This document shows, one piece after another, positions 41,182 to 50,525 of a DNA stretch of 59,554 bases (its first letter is position 1; every line of letters starts with the position of its first letter). The stretch covers positions 1 through 59,554 of the forward strand of contig CAZUXW010000010.1 of assembly GCA_964624625.1 (NCBI GenBank). The letters are read 5' to 3'. The translations under genes and the position numbers were made by a program. This DNA is from PALSA-1180 sp964624625. Its GTDB lineage: Bacteria > Oederibacteriota > Muellerivitia > Muellerivitales > Muellerivitaceae. Below the pieces are notes generated by a model. That model was not told the origin of the DNA and ran no database searches. It saw nothing but the letters and a program-made list of their open reading frames with translations.

Positions 41182-43398
41182 TTAGCGGCCGCCGCTGCCG
41201 AAGACCCTCATGATGGCGAAATCGGCGTTGTCGCTGAACATCTTGGAGGCCATGGGGTCGAACTTGACGGCAGCGCGGATCAAGTCCTTAGCCACATCGA
41301 TGTTGTCCTTTGCGAAGGACATGATGGCGGTCTTGGCCTCGCCCGGCTCGGTTTGGGTCACCAGCTTCAGGATGGCCGCGATGTTCTTCTCGGTCTTGTC
41401 GAACAGCACATAACGCAGCAGGATGGCGATCCTGCGTTTGCTGATCTTGGGGCTCGGGGCGATGTTGTTGGCGATGGCGTTCATGAAGTCAAGGTAATCC
41501 GCGATCGCGTCGTCGCGGCTGGCCTCGTCCAGCGTGCTCTGGGTGGCGGCGAGGGAGAACTTCTTGTCCTTTCCTGACCAGGAGACCTTGGTCTCCTTCT
41601 CGATCTTGCCCATGTAGTCGCCCATGAAGGTTCCGGTCCTGACCTCTCCCCGGTAGTCATAAATCGGGTCCTTGGTCAGGTAAAGGGCACAGAGGCGCAG
41701 AACCTGAACGTCCACCGGCGTGAAGGTCACGAAAGCGCCTTTGCGGACGGTTTCGCCTGAGACGAAGGACATGACGAAACGGTCCTCGAAGAAATCCACG
41801 AAGTTGCGCAGGGGCTCGATCAGGATGGGGGGGATGATGTGTTTTCCCTCCCAGTCCCGGTTGAAGAGGTTGGTGTGGACCTTCAGGATCTTTTCCAGGG
41901 AGGCCAAGACGCTGGCGGGGGTGCAGAGGCTGTCGGCTGGGTCCCCCTGGTCGGGGAGCTGCTTCGAAAGAAGGATGCGGGCCGCGGAAAAGGGGACCCT
42001 CATCGGGGAGGTGTCGGCCGCCCTGACGCAGGCGTTGTTGGTGGTCTCAATATCGGTGCGGATCTGCTCGATCACGACTTGTTCGAAAAGGGGCCCGGAG
42101 GAGGGGGGGGCCGCCGAGGCCAGGCCCGAATCCGCATTATCGATCTCCTGCTTGCACTTGACGACGCTTTGGTATTTCTCCTCCACTTGCTTGCCGTGCT
42201 CGGCGATCTTGCTCATGAGGGGTATGATCGGCGCGACCGCCTTGGTCAGTTCCGCGGCGCTGGCCCCCATTTTCCCCTCGGAGGCCTTCAGCGCGGCTTT
42301 GTCCTGTTCGGTCAGTTGGTCGCCCTTGTTCCAGATGGCCGCGACGGTTTTAAGGTTATCCAAGGCGTTTTTGGCGGCTTGCCCGGTGGAACCATTCAAA
42401 GCGGCCAAGACCTTGGGCGAATTGCTTTCGATGTTGCCGACGGACAGGACGACCTCGCGCTTGACCTGGTCCATCTTGCGTTTCCACTCGTCGCGGATCT
42501 TCTGGCCGTCCTCGGGGGAGGTGCGCATCATGACCTCGGCCTTGGCCATTTCCTGCTGGCACTTGAAAACCACCTGGAATTTTTCATCGACCTGCTTGGC
42601 ATGCTCGGAGATGAGGCCCATTTGGCCCCCCAACTCGTCCAACCACTTGGCCATGCCTCCGCCAGCCAGGCCGGTCTTACCCTCGAAGGCCTTGAGGAAG
42701 GCCAATTCCTGTTCGGTCGCGTTATCGCCCCGGCTCCAGATATTGGACACCTTTTTGAGGATCTCCATGGCGCTCTTGGCGTTCTTTCCCGCGGCCTCGT
42801 TCAAGGCGATGATGAATTTCGGGAAGTTGGAATCCATCTGGGCGATGGACATGCTGATCTCGGTACGGAACTGGCTCATCTTGCGTTTCCACTCATTTTT
42901 GACGTAGCTATTATCGGACCCGGAGGCGTTGCGCAGGTCCCTGTCGCGTTCCTTGCCCATTTTAAAAGAGGTCAGCTCGTTGCGCGCGATGGCCATGAAC
43001 TTGTCGAACACGCAATAGGCCGGGGGGGTGATGGTCTCGGGGGTACGTCCCGAAAAGGTTTTTAGGAGGGATTCATAAAGTGAAGTCGGGAGAAGATTGA
43101 TGGTCTTGGTCTCTTTCTCCAATTGCACGGTGATGACATCGCCGATGGCCCCGGTGTTGAGAAAGAGGGACTCTTGAGGAGTCAGTTCGTTCAGGCGGTT
43201 GGAGACGATCCAGTCCACCAGCTTGTCGTAAGCCCTCCGCAGCCTATCCGAACGCTGCTTTTCGGCGGTGGCGGCGGTATCAGCGTCGTTGGCGAAGAAA
43301 ACGATATTATCTTCAACTTGTTGGCGTATTTCGCTATCCACTCCCTTCATGAGTGATTCATAGTGGGCGCCTGTGACAGTTTGGGTGGCGGTGGACAT
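41182..43398 (-). CDS. Unrecognised 738-residue protein with internal duplication
   Basis: No family recognised. ATG 43398 is chosen because GGAGG lies eight bases upstream; the frame could start five codons earlier at TTG. There is no signal peptide or membrane helix; it is soluble and helix-rich. Residues 168-288 and 303-424 are a tandem duplication: both have EWKRKM, an ALN segment, IW(S/N)(R/K)GD followed by TEQ, EGK, and EH(A/G)KQV(D/E)EK(F/Y)Q ending KC(Q/K)QE. The N-terminal 165 and C-terminal 300 residues are unique; the latter has FVDFFEDRFVMSFVSGET and IAILLRYVLFDKTEKNI. A near-perfect promoter lies upstream. No catalytic pattern is visible. Confidence 0.9.
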   Translation of the reverse strand: MSTATQTVTGAHYESLMKGVDSEIRQQVEDNIVFFANDADTAATAEKQRSDRLRRAYDKLVDWIVSNRLNELTPQESLFLNTGAIGDVITVQLEKETKTINLLPTSLYESLLKTFSGRTPETITPPAYCVFDKFMAIARNELTSFKMGKERDRDLRNASGSDNSYVKNEWKRKMSQFRTEISMSIAQMDSNFPKFIIALNEAAGKNAKSAMEILKKVSNIWSRGDNATEQELAFLKAFEGKTGLAGGGMAKWLDELGGQMGLISEHAKQVDEKFQVVFKCQQEMAKAEVMMRTSPEDGQKIRDEWKRKMDQVKREVVLSVGNIESNSPKVLAALNGSTGQAAKNALDNLKTVAAIWNKGDQLTEQDKAALKASEGKMGASAAELTKAVAPIIPLMSKIAEHGKQVEEKYQSVVKCKQEIDNADSGLASAAPPSSGPLFEQVVIEQIRTDIETTNNACVRAADTSPMRVPFSAARILLSKQLPDQGDPADSLCTPASVLASLEKILKVHTNLFNRDWEGKHIIPPILIEPLRNFVDFFEDRFVMSFVSGETVRKGAFVTFTPVDVQVLRLCALYLTKDPIYDYRGEVRTGTFMGDYMGKIEKETKVSWSGKDKKFSLAATQSTLDEASRDDAIADYLDFMNAIANNIAPSPKISKRRIAILLRYVLFDKTEKNIAAILKLVTQTEPGEAKTAIMSFAKDNIDVAKDLIRAAVKFDPMASKMFSDNADFAIMRVFGSGGR

Positions 43399-43445
43399 TT
43401 GAGAAGCCTCCAAGAGGTTTAAATCGATTTACTGATCGGGGCGCT

Positions 43446-43474
43446 AGTATAACATGGCCCTTTATTTGGTTTAA
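43446..43474 (-). promoter_or_regulatory. Strong sigma-70 promoter of the duplicated-domain gene
   Basis: Minus strand TTAAAC (43469-43474), 17 bases, TATACT (43446-43451) with TG one base before it (extended -10). The leader would be about 40 bases with a good ribosome site. Confidence 0.75.
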
Positions 43475-43618
43475 CCATTTATTAAGGAAGAGGCCGCCAA
43501 AGGGGTGATGAAACTTAAAACAGTCAGGTTGTTTTAGGCTTTTTTCGTTTCGTTAAACCAATAGAAAAAAATAGGGAAAAGAGGTGATCCGGTTTAAGGA
43601 AGAGGTTCCAGTGAGAAA

Positions 43619-44083
43619 TTATGTCAAGGAAGAGGGATCAAGGGACCAAAGAAATTTTGGCTTTTCAGCCAGCTCCAAGGCCGCCCATCCCGCGGTGGGA
43701 AAGGAAAGGGAGGATTCGGCCGCCCCCTCCAGGAGCAGGACGGCTAGGTTGGGCAAAAAAGGAAGATGGCTGACAATTATCAAGGAGCCGCCTTTCAAGG
43801 CGAGGATCTCCCGACGGGCGGTGTTAATGTCGCCGTCCGGTTCCAGCCAATCCTTTTCCTCCATCGGGAGGCCGGCGCCGCCGAAGGCCATGCGGTAGAT
43901 CTCGGCGGTTTGGACAGCGCGGATTTTGGGACTATGCCAGAGGAGGGTGGCCTTGATCTTCTTTTGTTGAACCAAGTGCTCGGCCATTCGGGCAGCCTCG
44001 GATTTGCCCCGGGGGGTCAGGGATGAGGGAGAGCCTGGGCCCGAGTGCGAAGCTTCTCCGTGCCGGGAAAGATAAAGCATCAT
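43619..44083 (-). CDS. sixA: Phosphohistidine phosphatase SixA family
   Basis: A 154-residue histidine phosphatase. The catalytic RHG motif is LSRHGEAS (about 6-13), and the second catalytic His is in IIVSHLPFL (about 103-111), with the arginine of SPKIRAVQTAEI between. SixA removes phosphate from phosphohistidine in phosphotransfer proteins, and could affect the histidine-kinase cassette or a PTS branch, but no partner is encoded beside it. ATG 44083 follows GAGGTG by five bases. Residues match the short SixA branch rather than phosphoglycerate mutase. Confidence 0.88.
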   Translation of the reverse strand: MMLYLSRHGEASHSGPGSPSSLTPRGKSEAARMAEHLVQQKKIKATLLWHSPKIRAVQTAEIYRMAFGGAGLPMEEKDWLEPDGDINTARREILALKGGSLIIVSHLPFLPNLAVLLLEGAAESSLSFPTAGWAALELAEKPKFLWSLDPSSLT

Positions 44084-44204
44084 AGGACACCTCGGTGATC
44101 AGGGGGAAGGTTCAAGGGGGCGGGGTTCCAGCTTTAGCCGGAGGATAAAAAAACGGATGTCTTGAACTTAATACCTGTTGATTTAATAATTCGGCGCGAA
44201 AAAC

Positions 44205-44750
44205 CTATTTTTTGTCTTTTACTTCATATTTAAACCGCTGATTAAACTCCTCCAGATGCGTCCAGGTTTTAAGACTGTCCATCCGGTCCATATAAAAAAA
44301 ACCATTCAGGTGGTCGACCTCGTGCTGCACGACCCGCGCCTCGAAACCGCGGAAGGTTTTTTGGATCCTTCGGCCGTCGGACGTTATGGCCGCAAGGGTC
44401 ACTTGTTTTGACCGGGATACTTTACCACGAAATCCGGGAATACTCAGGCAACCCTCCCAACCGCCTTCTTTGGCTTTGGAATAACGCACGATTTTAGGAT
44501 TCAAGTAGGCCTGCAGGGGAAAGGAGTCCACCCGGGGATAGCGCCGGTTGCCGCGGCATTCCATGACAAAAGCCCTCATGCTTAAACCGATTTGGTTGGC
44601 GGCCAGCCCCACGCCCTGGGCATGGCGCATAGCGCGGGTCATGCCTTTCAAAAAAGTCTGGAGCTTTTTTAACTTGAGCTGGGAGCGGGAAAGAGCCCTG
44701 GTTTTTTTCCGGAGAAGGGGGTTCCCGATTTTTACGATCTCTAATTTCAT
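44205..44750 (-). CDS. def: Peptide deformylase
   Basis: A 181-residue metalloenzyme removing the N-formyl group from new proteins. All three motifs are intact: GVGLAANQIG (I), EGCLSIPG (II, metal Cys) and QHEVDHLNG (III, two His and catalytic Glu). The start is ATG 44750 (MKLEIVKIGNPLLRK), the standard N-terminus; the frame continues upstream another 30 codons but that part is not conserved in the family. fmt, often adjacent in other genomes, is not here. It is divergent from the GH1 gene. Confidence 0.96.
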   Translation of the reverse strand: MKLEIVKIGNPLLRKKTRALSRSQLKLKKLQTFLKGMTRAMRHAQGVGLAANQIGLSMRAFVMECRGNRRYPRVDSFPLQAYLNPKIVRYSKAKEGGWEGCLSIPGFRGKVSRSKQVTLAAITSDGRRIQKTFRGFEARVVQHEVDHLNGFFYMDRMDSLKTWTHLEEFNQRFKYEVKDKK

Positions 44751-44861
44751 AAAAGGGCTTTCATCCAAACTGGCGGTCGACGGTATTTTACCGCTTCTTT
44801 TTTGAGACCCGAAACCATAAACTAGCGCTGGCATTTTCAACGAAAGGCGAACAACTCAACC

Positions 44862-46265
44862 ATGTCCGAACATTTTATTTCATTTCCGAAGGATTTCCTA
44901 TGGGGCGCCGCGACCAGCTCCTTCCAAATCGAGGGAAGCCCCTTGGCGGATGGTGCGGCCAAAAGCAATTGGTACCAGTGGACCAAAACGCCCGGTAAGA
45001 TCGCCGACCGCAGCGACGCCGACAGGGCCTGCGACCATTATCACCGTTATAAAGAAGACGTGGCCTTGATGAGGGAAATGGGGTTGAAGACCTACCGCTT
45101 TTCCCTGTCCTGGCCCCGCATCATCCCGGAAAGGGGAAGGGTGAACGAGAAGGGTTTGGATTTTTACCGCCGCCTCCTGGAGGAACTCCACAAGGCGGGA
45201 ATCACCCCCAACGCCACTCTTTTTCATTGGGAAGTGCCGGAATGGGCCGAGGGTGGTTGGGAAAACCGGGAGACAGCCTTGGCGTTCCGGGAATACTCGG
45301 AGGCGGTGTTCCGAAAGCTGGGACCGGATGTCCCCTTTTGGGCGACACAAAACGAGTCCCTGGTTACGGCCCAGCTGGGCTATCTCTGGGGCTATTTTCC
45401 GCCGGGCAAACAGGACCGAAAGGCGGCCGCCAAGGTCACGCATCATCTGAACCTGGCCCATGGTCTGGCGGTTCAAGCTTTCCGCCAGATGAATCTCAAA
45501 GGCGAAATCGGGACCGTTGCGGCCATGGGACTCTTCAAGACGGTCAGCGGCAGCAGGGAGGATCAAGCTTACGCCGATAAACTCCGGGACCTCTGTATCG
45601 GCTCCTTTCTGGATCCCCTCAAGGGGCGCGGCTATCCTTCTTTCTTTTTTGAGTTCGCCGGGGAAAATCCGGGTTCCTATGAGAAAGACTTGAAAGACAT
45701 TGCCCAGCCCATCGACTTTCTGGGCGTGAACCACTATTTCCCCAATTACGCCAAATATTCAAAGGGAAATAATATTTTCGATAATGATTTCACCATGAGA
45801 GACGGTCTCCCGATGAATGATTTGGACTGGCCCGTGGAACCGGAAGGCCTTTACGAGCTTCTGACCTACCTTTGGAAAACCTACGGCTGGAAGATGTATG
45901 TCACCGAAAACGGCCTGCCGACCAGGGATTCCCTCAGGAATGAAAAGGAAACCATGGAGGATGACATGAGGGTCTATTACCTCGGCCATTATCTTGCCCA
46001 GGCCAAGAGGGCGGTGGCCGAAGGCGTGGGTCTGAAGGGCTATTACGCCTGGTCCTTGATGGATAATTTCGAGTGGTGCCACGGCTACGATCCCCGCTTC
46101 GGCCTGGTCCATGTGGATTTCAAGACCCAGAAGCGGACTTGGAAAAAAAGCGCCAAATGGTACAAGGAAGTCATCGCCGCGAACGGGTTTGACCTGGAAC
46201 TCCTGCCGAAAAACCCGCCCTTCAGGATTTTCCAGTCCTCCGGGGTTAAGGCGAGAAATTTCTAA
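44862..46265 (+). CDS. GH1 beta-glycosidase
   Basis: A 467-residue TIM-barrel retaining glycosidase, likely a beta-glucosidase acting in the cytoplasm (no signal peptide). The N-terminal signature FPKDFLWGAATSSFQIEG is intact. The acid/base is Glu165 in ATQNES, where the usual TxNEP has Ser for Pro; the nucleophile is Glu349 in YVTENG. Aglycone and glycone residues FHWEVPEW and NFEWCHGYDPRFG are present. The NEP-to-NES change is unusual but keeps the catalytic Glu. No clear ribosome site precedes ATG 44862. It may release glucose for the ROK kinase, though they are not adjacent. Confidence 0.93.
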   Translation: MSEHFISFPKDFLWGAATSSFQIEGSPLADGAAKSNWYQWTKTPGKIADRSDADRACDHYHRYKEDVALMREMGLKTYRFSLSWPRIIPERGRVNEKGLDFYRRLLEELHKAGITPNATLFHWEVPEWAEGGWENRETALAFREYSEAVFRKLGPDVPFWATQNESLVTAQLGYLWGYFPPGKQDRKAAAKVTHHLNLAHGLAVQAFRQMNLKGEIGTVAAMGLFKTVSGSREDQAYADKLRDLCIGSFLDPLKGRGYPSFFFEFAGENPGSYEKDLKDIAQPIDFLGVNHYFPNYAKYSKGNNIFDNDFTMRDGLPMNDLDWPVEPEGLYELLTYLWKTYGWKMYVTENGLPTRDSLRNEKETMEDDMRVYYLGHYLAQAKRAVAEGVGLKGYYAWSLMDNFEWCHGYDPRFGLVHVDFKTQKRTWKKSAKWYKEVIAANGFDLELLPKNPPFRIFQSSGVKARNF

Positions 46266-46394
46266 AGCCCGCCCCCTGTCATCCGCCGTCCAGCCTCCGG
46301 GGGGAATCTTTCGGTCTTTCCCCCGATCCCGGCCCTTCCCGCGGGGGGAGGGGGAAATCGTTTAAAAATAAAGTCCAACCCATTTTGCTTGGAG

Positions 46395-46400
46395 TAAACT
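46395..46400 (+). promoter_or_regulatory. Weak -10-like hexamer, six bases before ATG
   Basis: TAAACT matches TATAAT at four positions and has the spacing shared with dnaE, the ROK kinase and the 107-residue membrane gene. Confidence 0.25.
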
Positions 46401-46406
46401 TTCGGT

Positions 46407-48077
46407 ATGGCCCTACGTCAAAAAAAAACCGGCGCACCCTCCCTTTATTGGTACCTGTTCTTCGCTCTTATCTTTTTCATCCAAGTGTTTCCCCGGTTCG
46501 GGATGGATTCGCCCGCGAGTGATGAGGTGGTGGATGTGGGGGACGGATATTACTATTGGAAGGGCGATGTGATTTCGGATTCCCGCCACCCGCCCCTGGC
46601 CAAAGCTCTGCAGGCGCTCCCGGCGCGGTTCATGGGCTTGGAATCCAAGGCGAAGGCTTCCTTCACCAATTACGAAAGGCGCGACTATAACTTCTTGTTC
46701 GTTTTGAACAGGACTAAATTTGAGGGGGTGATGGAGGGGGCCCGGTGGGTTTCCCTTTTATCCGGTTTAGGAATCGGTTATCTCTTGTTTCTGTTGGTTC
46801 GGGGCGCCGGGATGCCGGTCCTGATTTTTACCATGGCCTTTTGGGCATTGGATCCCACTTTACTGGCTTTTTCGGGCTTGGCCTTGGCGGATGTGCCCCT
46901 GGCTTTCCTTTATTTGATATCGGTTCTTTCTTTCCGAAAGTCCTTGGAGAATCCGGGGGATTGGAGAAATGATGCGATCACCGGAATCCTAACCGGAATG
47001 GCGGTAACGACTAAATTTTCGGCGGTCTTGCTGATCCCCGTGTATTTAATCCTGGAGTTGTTCCGCTGGTTAAATGCCAAGGCCGGGCGGGAAAAAGATC
47101 TTGGGGGGGTGGGCCGCCGGTGGCTCACCGGGCTGGCGGGGGCGCTGGCCTTCATATCCGTTTTGTATTTACCTGGAAGCCTCAAGATGCCGGACCACCG
47201 CAATCCCCTGGGTTATTTCTGGGATGGTTTCAAAGCCATGGCTGTCTTCTCCGGGCATCCCACTTATTTTTTAGGAGAGCTCACCACGAGGAATCATTGG
47301 GCTTATTACCCCTTGGCCCTTCTCCTGAAAAGTCCCCTGCCCTTCCTCCTTTTCCTGTTCCTATCGATAGGCTTGGCCGCCTTGGGCAAAATCAAATTTC
47401 CCTTATGGCGGTGGATGCCGGGGTTGATCCTGTTCCTGGCGGTGTCGCCGTTTCACAACATCGGCATCCGGGAGGTCCTGCCGGCCTTCCCTTTTTTTAT
47501 ATTATTGGCTGGATCGGGAGCGGGATGGCTTTGGACCCTGGGATCCGAAAAACGGCGGCTTTGGCCTAAATTATTGGCGGGGATTTTCATATTTTTCCAA
47601 GCGGCCAGCGTGGGACTCCAATTTCCCGGACAGATAAGTTATTTCAACGAGATGGTTCCAGCCGGTCAAAAAATATATTGGCTGGGCGATTCCAATTTGG
47701 ACATCGGCCAGGACACCAAAAGGCTCGCCCTAAAGGCCAGGCAAATGGGATGGGGAAGGGTCAAGTTGGCTTATTTTGGGAACGCGAATCCGGAGCTTTA
47801 TGGCTTGAAATGGGACAATTGGACCCAAAAGGACCTGGAGGGGCCCCAGCCTGGTCAAGTTTACGCCATTAACGCCGCCTTCCTGCAGCTGGGACCGGCT
47901 TTTCTCCCGGGGGCCGGCGCCATCAATCAAGGTTGGATTTCCAAGATTCCGCCCACGGGGATGGTGGGGGACACTTGGTATTATTTTGTCATGCCTGGGC
48001 AGGCAGGGACTTCAGGGGCGTCCCCCGATTTTCCTTCCACCCTGCCTTTTAAAATTTACGACCACCTCAACGATTAA
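46407..48077 (+). CDS. GT39-like membrane glycosyltransferase
   Basis: A 556-residue polytopic protein with about ten helices, of the PMT/ArnT GT-C superfamily. The first periplasmic loop holds the acidic pair in SPASDEVVDVGDGYYYW and the very typical DSRHPPLAKALQALPARF, matching GT39 enzymes that use polyprenyl-phosphate sugars. A C-terminal soluble domain (about 400-556) contains YWLGDSNLDIGQDTKRLA, seen in related glycosyltransferases. It would glycosylate proteins or lipids in the periplasm. TAAACT ends six bases before ATG, with GGAG a further base upstream at poor spacing, so translation may be leaderless. It converges on another GT-C gene. Confidence 0.82.
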   Translation: MALRQKKTGAPSLYWYLFFALIFFIQVFPRFGMDSPASDEVVDVGDGYYYWKGDVISDSRHPPLAKALQALPARFMGLESKAKASFTNYERRDYNFLFVLNRTKFEGVMEGARWVSLLSGLGIGYLLFLLVRGAGMPVLIFTMAFWALDPTLLAFSGLALADVPLAFLYLISVLSFRKSLENPGDWRNDAITGILTGMAVTTKFSAVLLIPVYLILELFRWLNAKAGREKDLGGVGRRWLTGLAGALAFISVLYLPGSLKMPDHRNPLGYFWDGFKAMAVFSGHPTYFLGELTTRNHWAYYPLALLLKSPLPFLLFLFLSIGLAALGKIKFPLWRWMPGLILFLAVSPFHNIGIREVLPAFPFFILLAGSGAGWLWTLGSEKRRLWPKLLAGIFIFFQAASVGLQFPGQISYFNEMVPAGQKIYWLGDSNLDIGQDTKRLALKARQMGWGRVKLAYFGNANPELYGLKWDNWTQKDLEGPQPGQVYAINAAFLQLGPAFLPGAGAINQGWISKIPPTGMVGDTWYYFVMPGQAGTSGASPDFPSTLPFKIYDHLND

Positions 48078-48163
48078 ATTCCGGAAAAAGTTTATCGATG
48101 GACGGTCATGGCGGGGAATGCAGTTTGCGCCGCGGCGCTTCCGGCTTGGACGGGTAAGCGTTA

Positions 48164-50365
48164 TTACCGCTCCCATTTGAGGGCGGTAAAGGGAACGACT
48201 TCATAATTCGCGCTGCCGGGTTTTTTCCATAAAAAACTAAGCGCCGTATCCACGCCCCGGGTTTTTTCGAAAAAAACATTCAAGGGTTGAATTCCTTTTT
48301 TCAGTAATAAATCACCTGATTCCACCGCCGGCGGTTCCAAAACCTTCCGGCTTCCAATTTGGACCTTGGCTTGGTCCGTGGTTAGGACCAAAAACCGGTA
48401 AAGGCCTGTTTGGGGGATCTCCAGCCATCCGGTCCAGCGGACGGAAAAAGGGGGGGCGGGATCGAGGGGGAAGTCATTGCGGAAAGTGAAATTGACCAAG
48501 GGGTCCCTGTGGATCAGGAGGGGCGGGGATTTCCAATCCAGGCTTTTCCGGTAGATCCCCGTTAGTCCCATGTCGGGTTTTAACGTCCCCGTGAAAGCGC
48601 CAGCCGCCTGGGCCGCCAGACGAGCGGGGATCCGGTAGAAGTAAACGATCGTTTTTCCCGACGAATCCTTGGAGAACTCCGTTTCACCCCCCGGATAGAC
48701 CCGTTGGAGCAAGTTCAACCAACCCATCTGTCCCTCTTGCAGCGCGAAACAAATGCCCCTGTCCGGCGGTACCGCCGGCGCGATGGTTTCCGGGATCCGC
48801 AAGGCATGGGTATGGGACCTTTGGAGAAAACCCAAATACAACACGCTGTAATGCCCGAAAAATCGGGGGGCCAAGTAATATTCATAGGCATCGCCGTCCT
48901 TGAGGATGGCTTCCCCGACCCTGGTTTCCTCCAGACAGGCCAGGTTCCGGCACTGGGGGTTCCTGGCCTGCTCCCAAAAATAAACATAAAAATTCTGGAG
49001 GGCCGCGAAGGCCAGGACCAGGGCCAATGCCAGGGAGGACCAGGGAAATCCCCTGTCGGGGACCGCTTTCTCGATCCGGTCCAGGATTAGGTCCAGGCTG
49101 AGGGCGGCCAGGAAGAGGGCGAAGGGAAGGGCTCCCATCAGACGGCTGGCGGTGGTGGGATCGGCGGAAATGAAATTGAAGAAGCTCATGAAGGCCAAGC
49201 CCGAGAGGGCGTAGAAATATTTCCGCTCGGTGAAACGGGTCAGGGCCAAGAAAAGTCCCAGCGCGAACAACAGACCGGTGGCGTCGTCCAGCATCCGGTG
49301 GAGGGGCAGGTTATGGACGACCCAGGCGTCGCCTTGGCGGTTGAACATCAGGGCCAACTGGAGGATGTGGCCGGCTAAACCCTTCAATCCCTCCCAATTC
49401 GGGTCCACATGGAATAATACGGTTTGTTTGACCGCGGGCGGCCCAAATCCCCCGTCCTGAACCATATAGGGCAGGAAACGTAAAAGCGGCCAGCCAAGGG
49501 CCATGGCGGCAAAAAAAACCGCGGCGAAAGCCGGCATCAGGGGCCCTACGGGCCAAGGACGGGGGTTTTTACGGTCGGACATTTCGTAGAGGAACCAGAA
49601 GAGGAGCAGGGGGGGGAACGCGAAATAAGCCTGATAGGAATAGAGCCCCGTCGCCAGAAGGAGGCCTGCCGGGAGGAAGACCCATCGCTGGCCTTTTTTC
49701 CAACCGTAGATCCAAAAGGAAAGGGATCCGAACATATAGATGAGGAAATCCATGGCGGGATGGGCGCTGCGGCCAAACGTAAAATGCCAACGGGATACGG
49801 CGAGCAGGAAGAGGGTCAGGAGGGCCGTCCTGGGCCCGGCCAATTGGCGGAAGGTAAAATATATCCCCGGAAAAGCCAGCAGGGAAAGGAGGGAGCCGAA
49901 CAGGTACAGATGGGTACGGCTGGGGGAAAAGAAATGGAACCAAAGCGACGCCCAGCTCGTAATGCCCGGCTGCACGACCTTCACTTCACTTAAATGAGAG
50001 AAGACATTCCAATGGAGCCGGGCCATCATCAGGCCGCCCCAGCCCTGGGCCGCCTCGTCCATGTCAATGCCGGCAGGGTAATCGTCCAGGCGGAAGGTGC
50101 GAAGAAATAAAGCCAAGCCGAGGATGAGGGCCAGGGCAATCCCTTCCTGGGCCGTCCAGGGGGAATCGGTTCTACCGTCTTGATCCCCGCGGTTTGAAAG
50201 GGAAAGGACAAACAGCCAGCCTGCCAAGGCATAGAGCAGCAGGCCGGGAACCAAGGTTCGGGGATCTTCCCTTTGGAGAAGGAGGATTTGTCCGGCAATG
50301 GCCAAGACGAGGGCTCCCGCCAAAGGGAAAAGGGTTCGGGGAGGGAAATGGGATTGTCGCTTCAT
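48164..50365 (-). CDS. GT39-like glycosyltransferase fused to a PA14-like domain
   Basis: 733 residues. The N-terminal about 450 form a GT-C membrane domain: after two helices, FRLDDYPAGIDMDEAAQGW gives the acidic residues of the first catalytic loop, and SRWHFTFGRSAHPAMDF resembles the next conserved segment. About ten helices follow. The C-terminal about 150 residues (from about 585) read as a PA14-like beta-barrel: LVNFTFRNDF, FSVRWTGWLEIPQTGLYRFLVLTTD and the glycan-binding-type VQIGSRKV. PA14 domains bind carbohydrates, so the fusion could select the acceptor or growing glycan. The start is ATG 50365. It is convergent with the GT39 gene. Confidence 0.78.
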   Translation of the reverse strand: MKRQSHFPPRTLFPLAGALVLAIAGQILLLQREDPRTLVPGLLLYALAGWLFVLSLSNRGDQDGRTDSPWTAQEGIALALILGLALFLRTFRLDDYPAGIDMDEAAQGWGGLMMARLHWNVFSHLSEVKVVQPGITSWASLWFHFFSPSRTHLYLFGSLLSLLAFPGIYFTFRQLAGPRTALLTLFLLAVSRWHFTFGRSAHPAMDFLIYMFGSLSFWIYGWKKGQRWVFLPAGLLLATGLYSYQAYFAFPPLLLFWFLYEMSDRKNPRPWPVGPLMPAFAAVFFAAMALGWPLLRFLPYMVQDGGFGPPAVKQTVLFHVDPNWEGLKGLAGHILQLALMFNRQGDAWVVHNLPLHRMLDDATGLLFALGLFLALTRFTERKYFYALSGLAFMSFFNFISADPTTASRLMGALPFALFLAALSLDLILDRIEKAVPDRGFPWSSLALALVLAFAALQNFYVYFWEQARNPQCRNLACLEETRVGEAILKDGDAYEYYLAPRFFGHYSVLYLGFLQRSHTHALRIPETIAPAVPPDRGICFALQEGQMGWLNLLQRVYPGGETEFSKDSSGKTIVYFYRIPARLAAQAAGAFTGTLKPDMGLTGIYRKSLDWKSPPLLIHRDPLVNFTFRNDFPLDPAPPFSVRWTGWLEIPQTGLYRFLVLTTDQAKVQIGSRKVLEPPAVESGDLLLKKGIQPLNVFFEKTRGVDTALSFLWKKPGSANYEVVPFTALKWER

Positions 50366-50525
50366 AACCAGCCTAGTTGGGGAATGGTAATTTTGAATTA
50401 TAGGTCCATAATTCGCCCTTCACGGGAGAATTTATGGAATATACCCTGTTGCCAGGACTCTATATTAGGAAGGAGAAGGCCGGGATTTAAACCGACGGGG
50501 CGCTCCTGGTTTTAACGGAAGGCTT

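Noticed and set aside
41839..43065. Plus-strand frame of 408 codons inside the duplicated-domain gene
   Set aside because: The minus-strand gene has a strong promoter and ribosome site and shows internal protein repeats in its frame; the plus frame is composition-driven.
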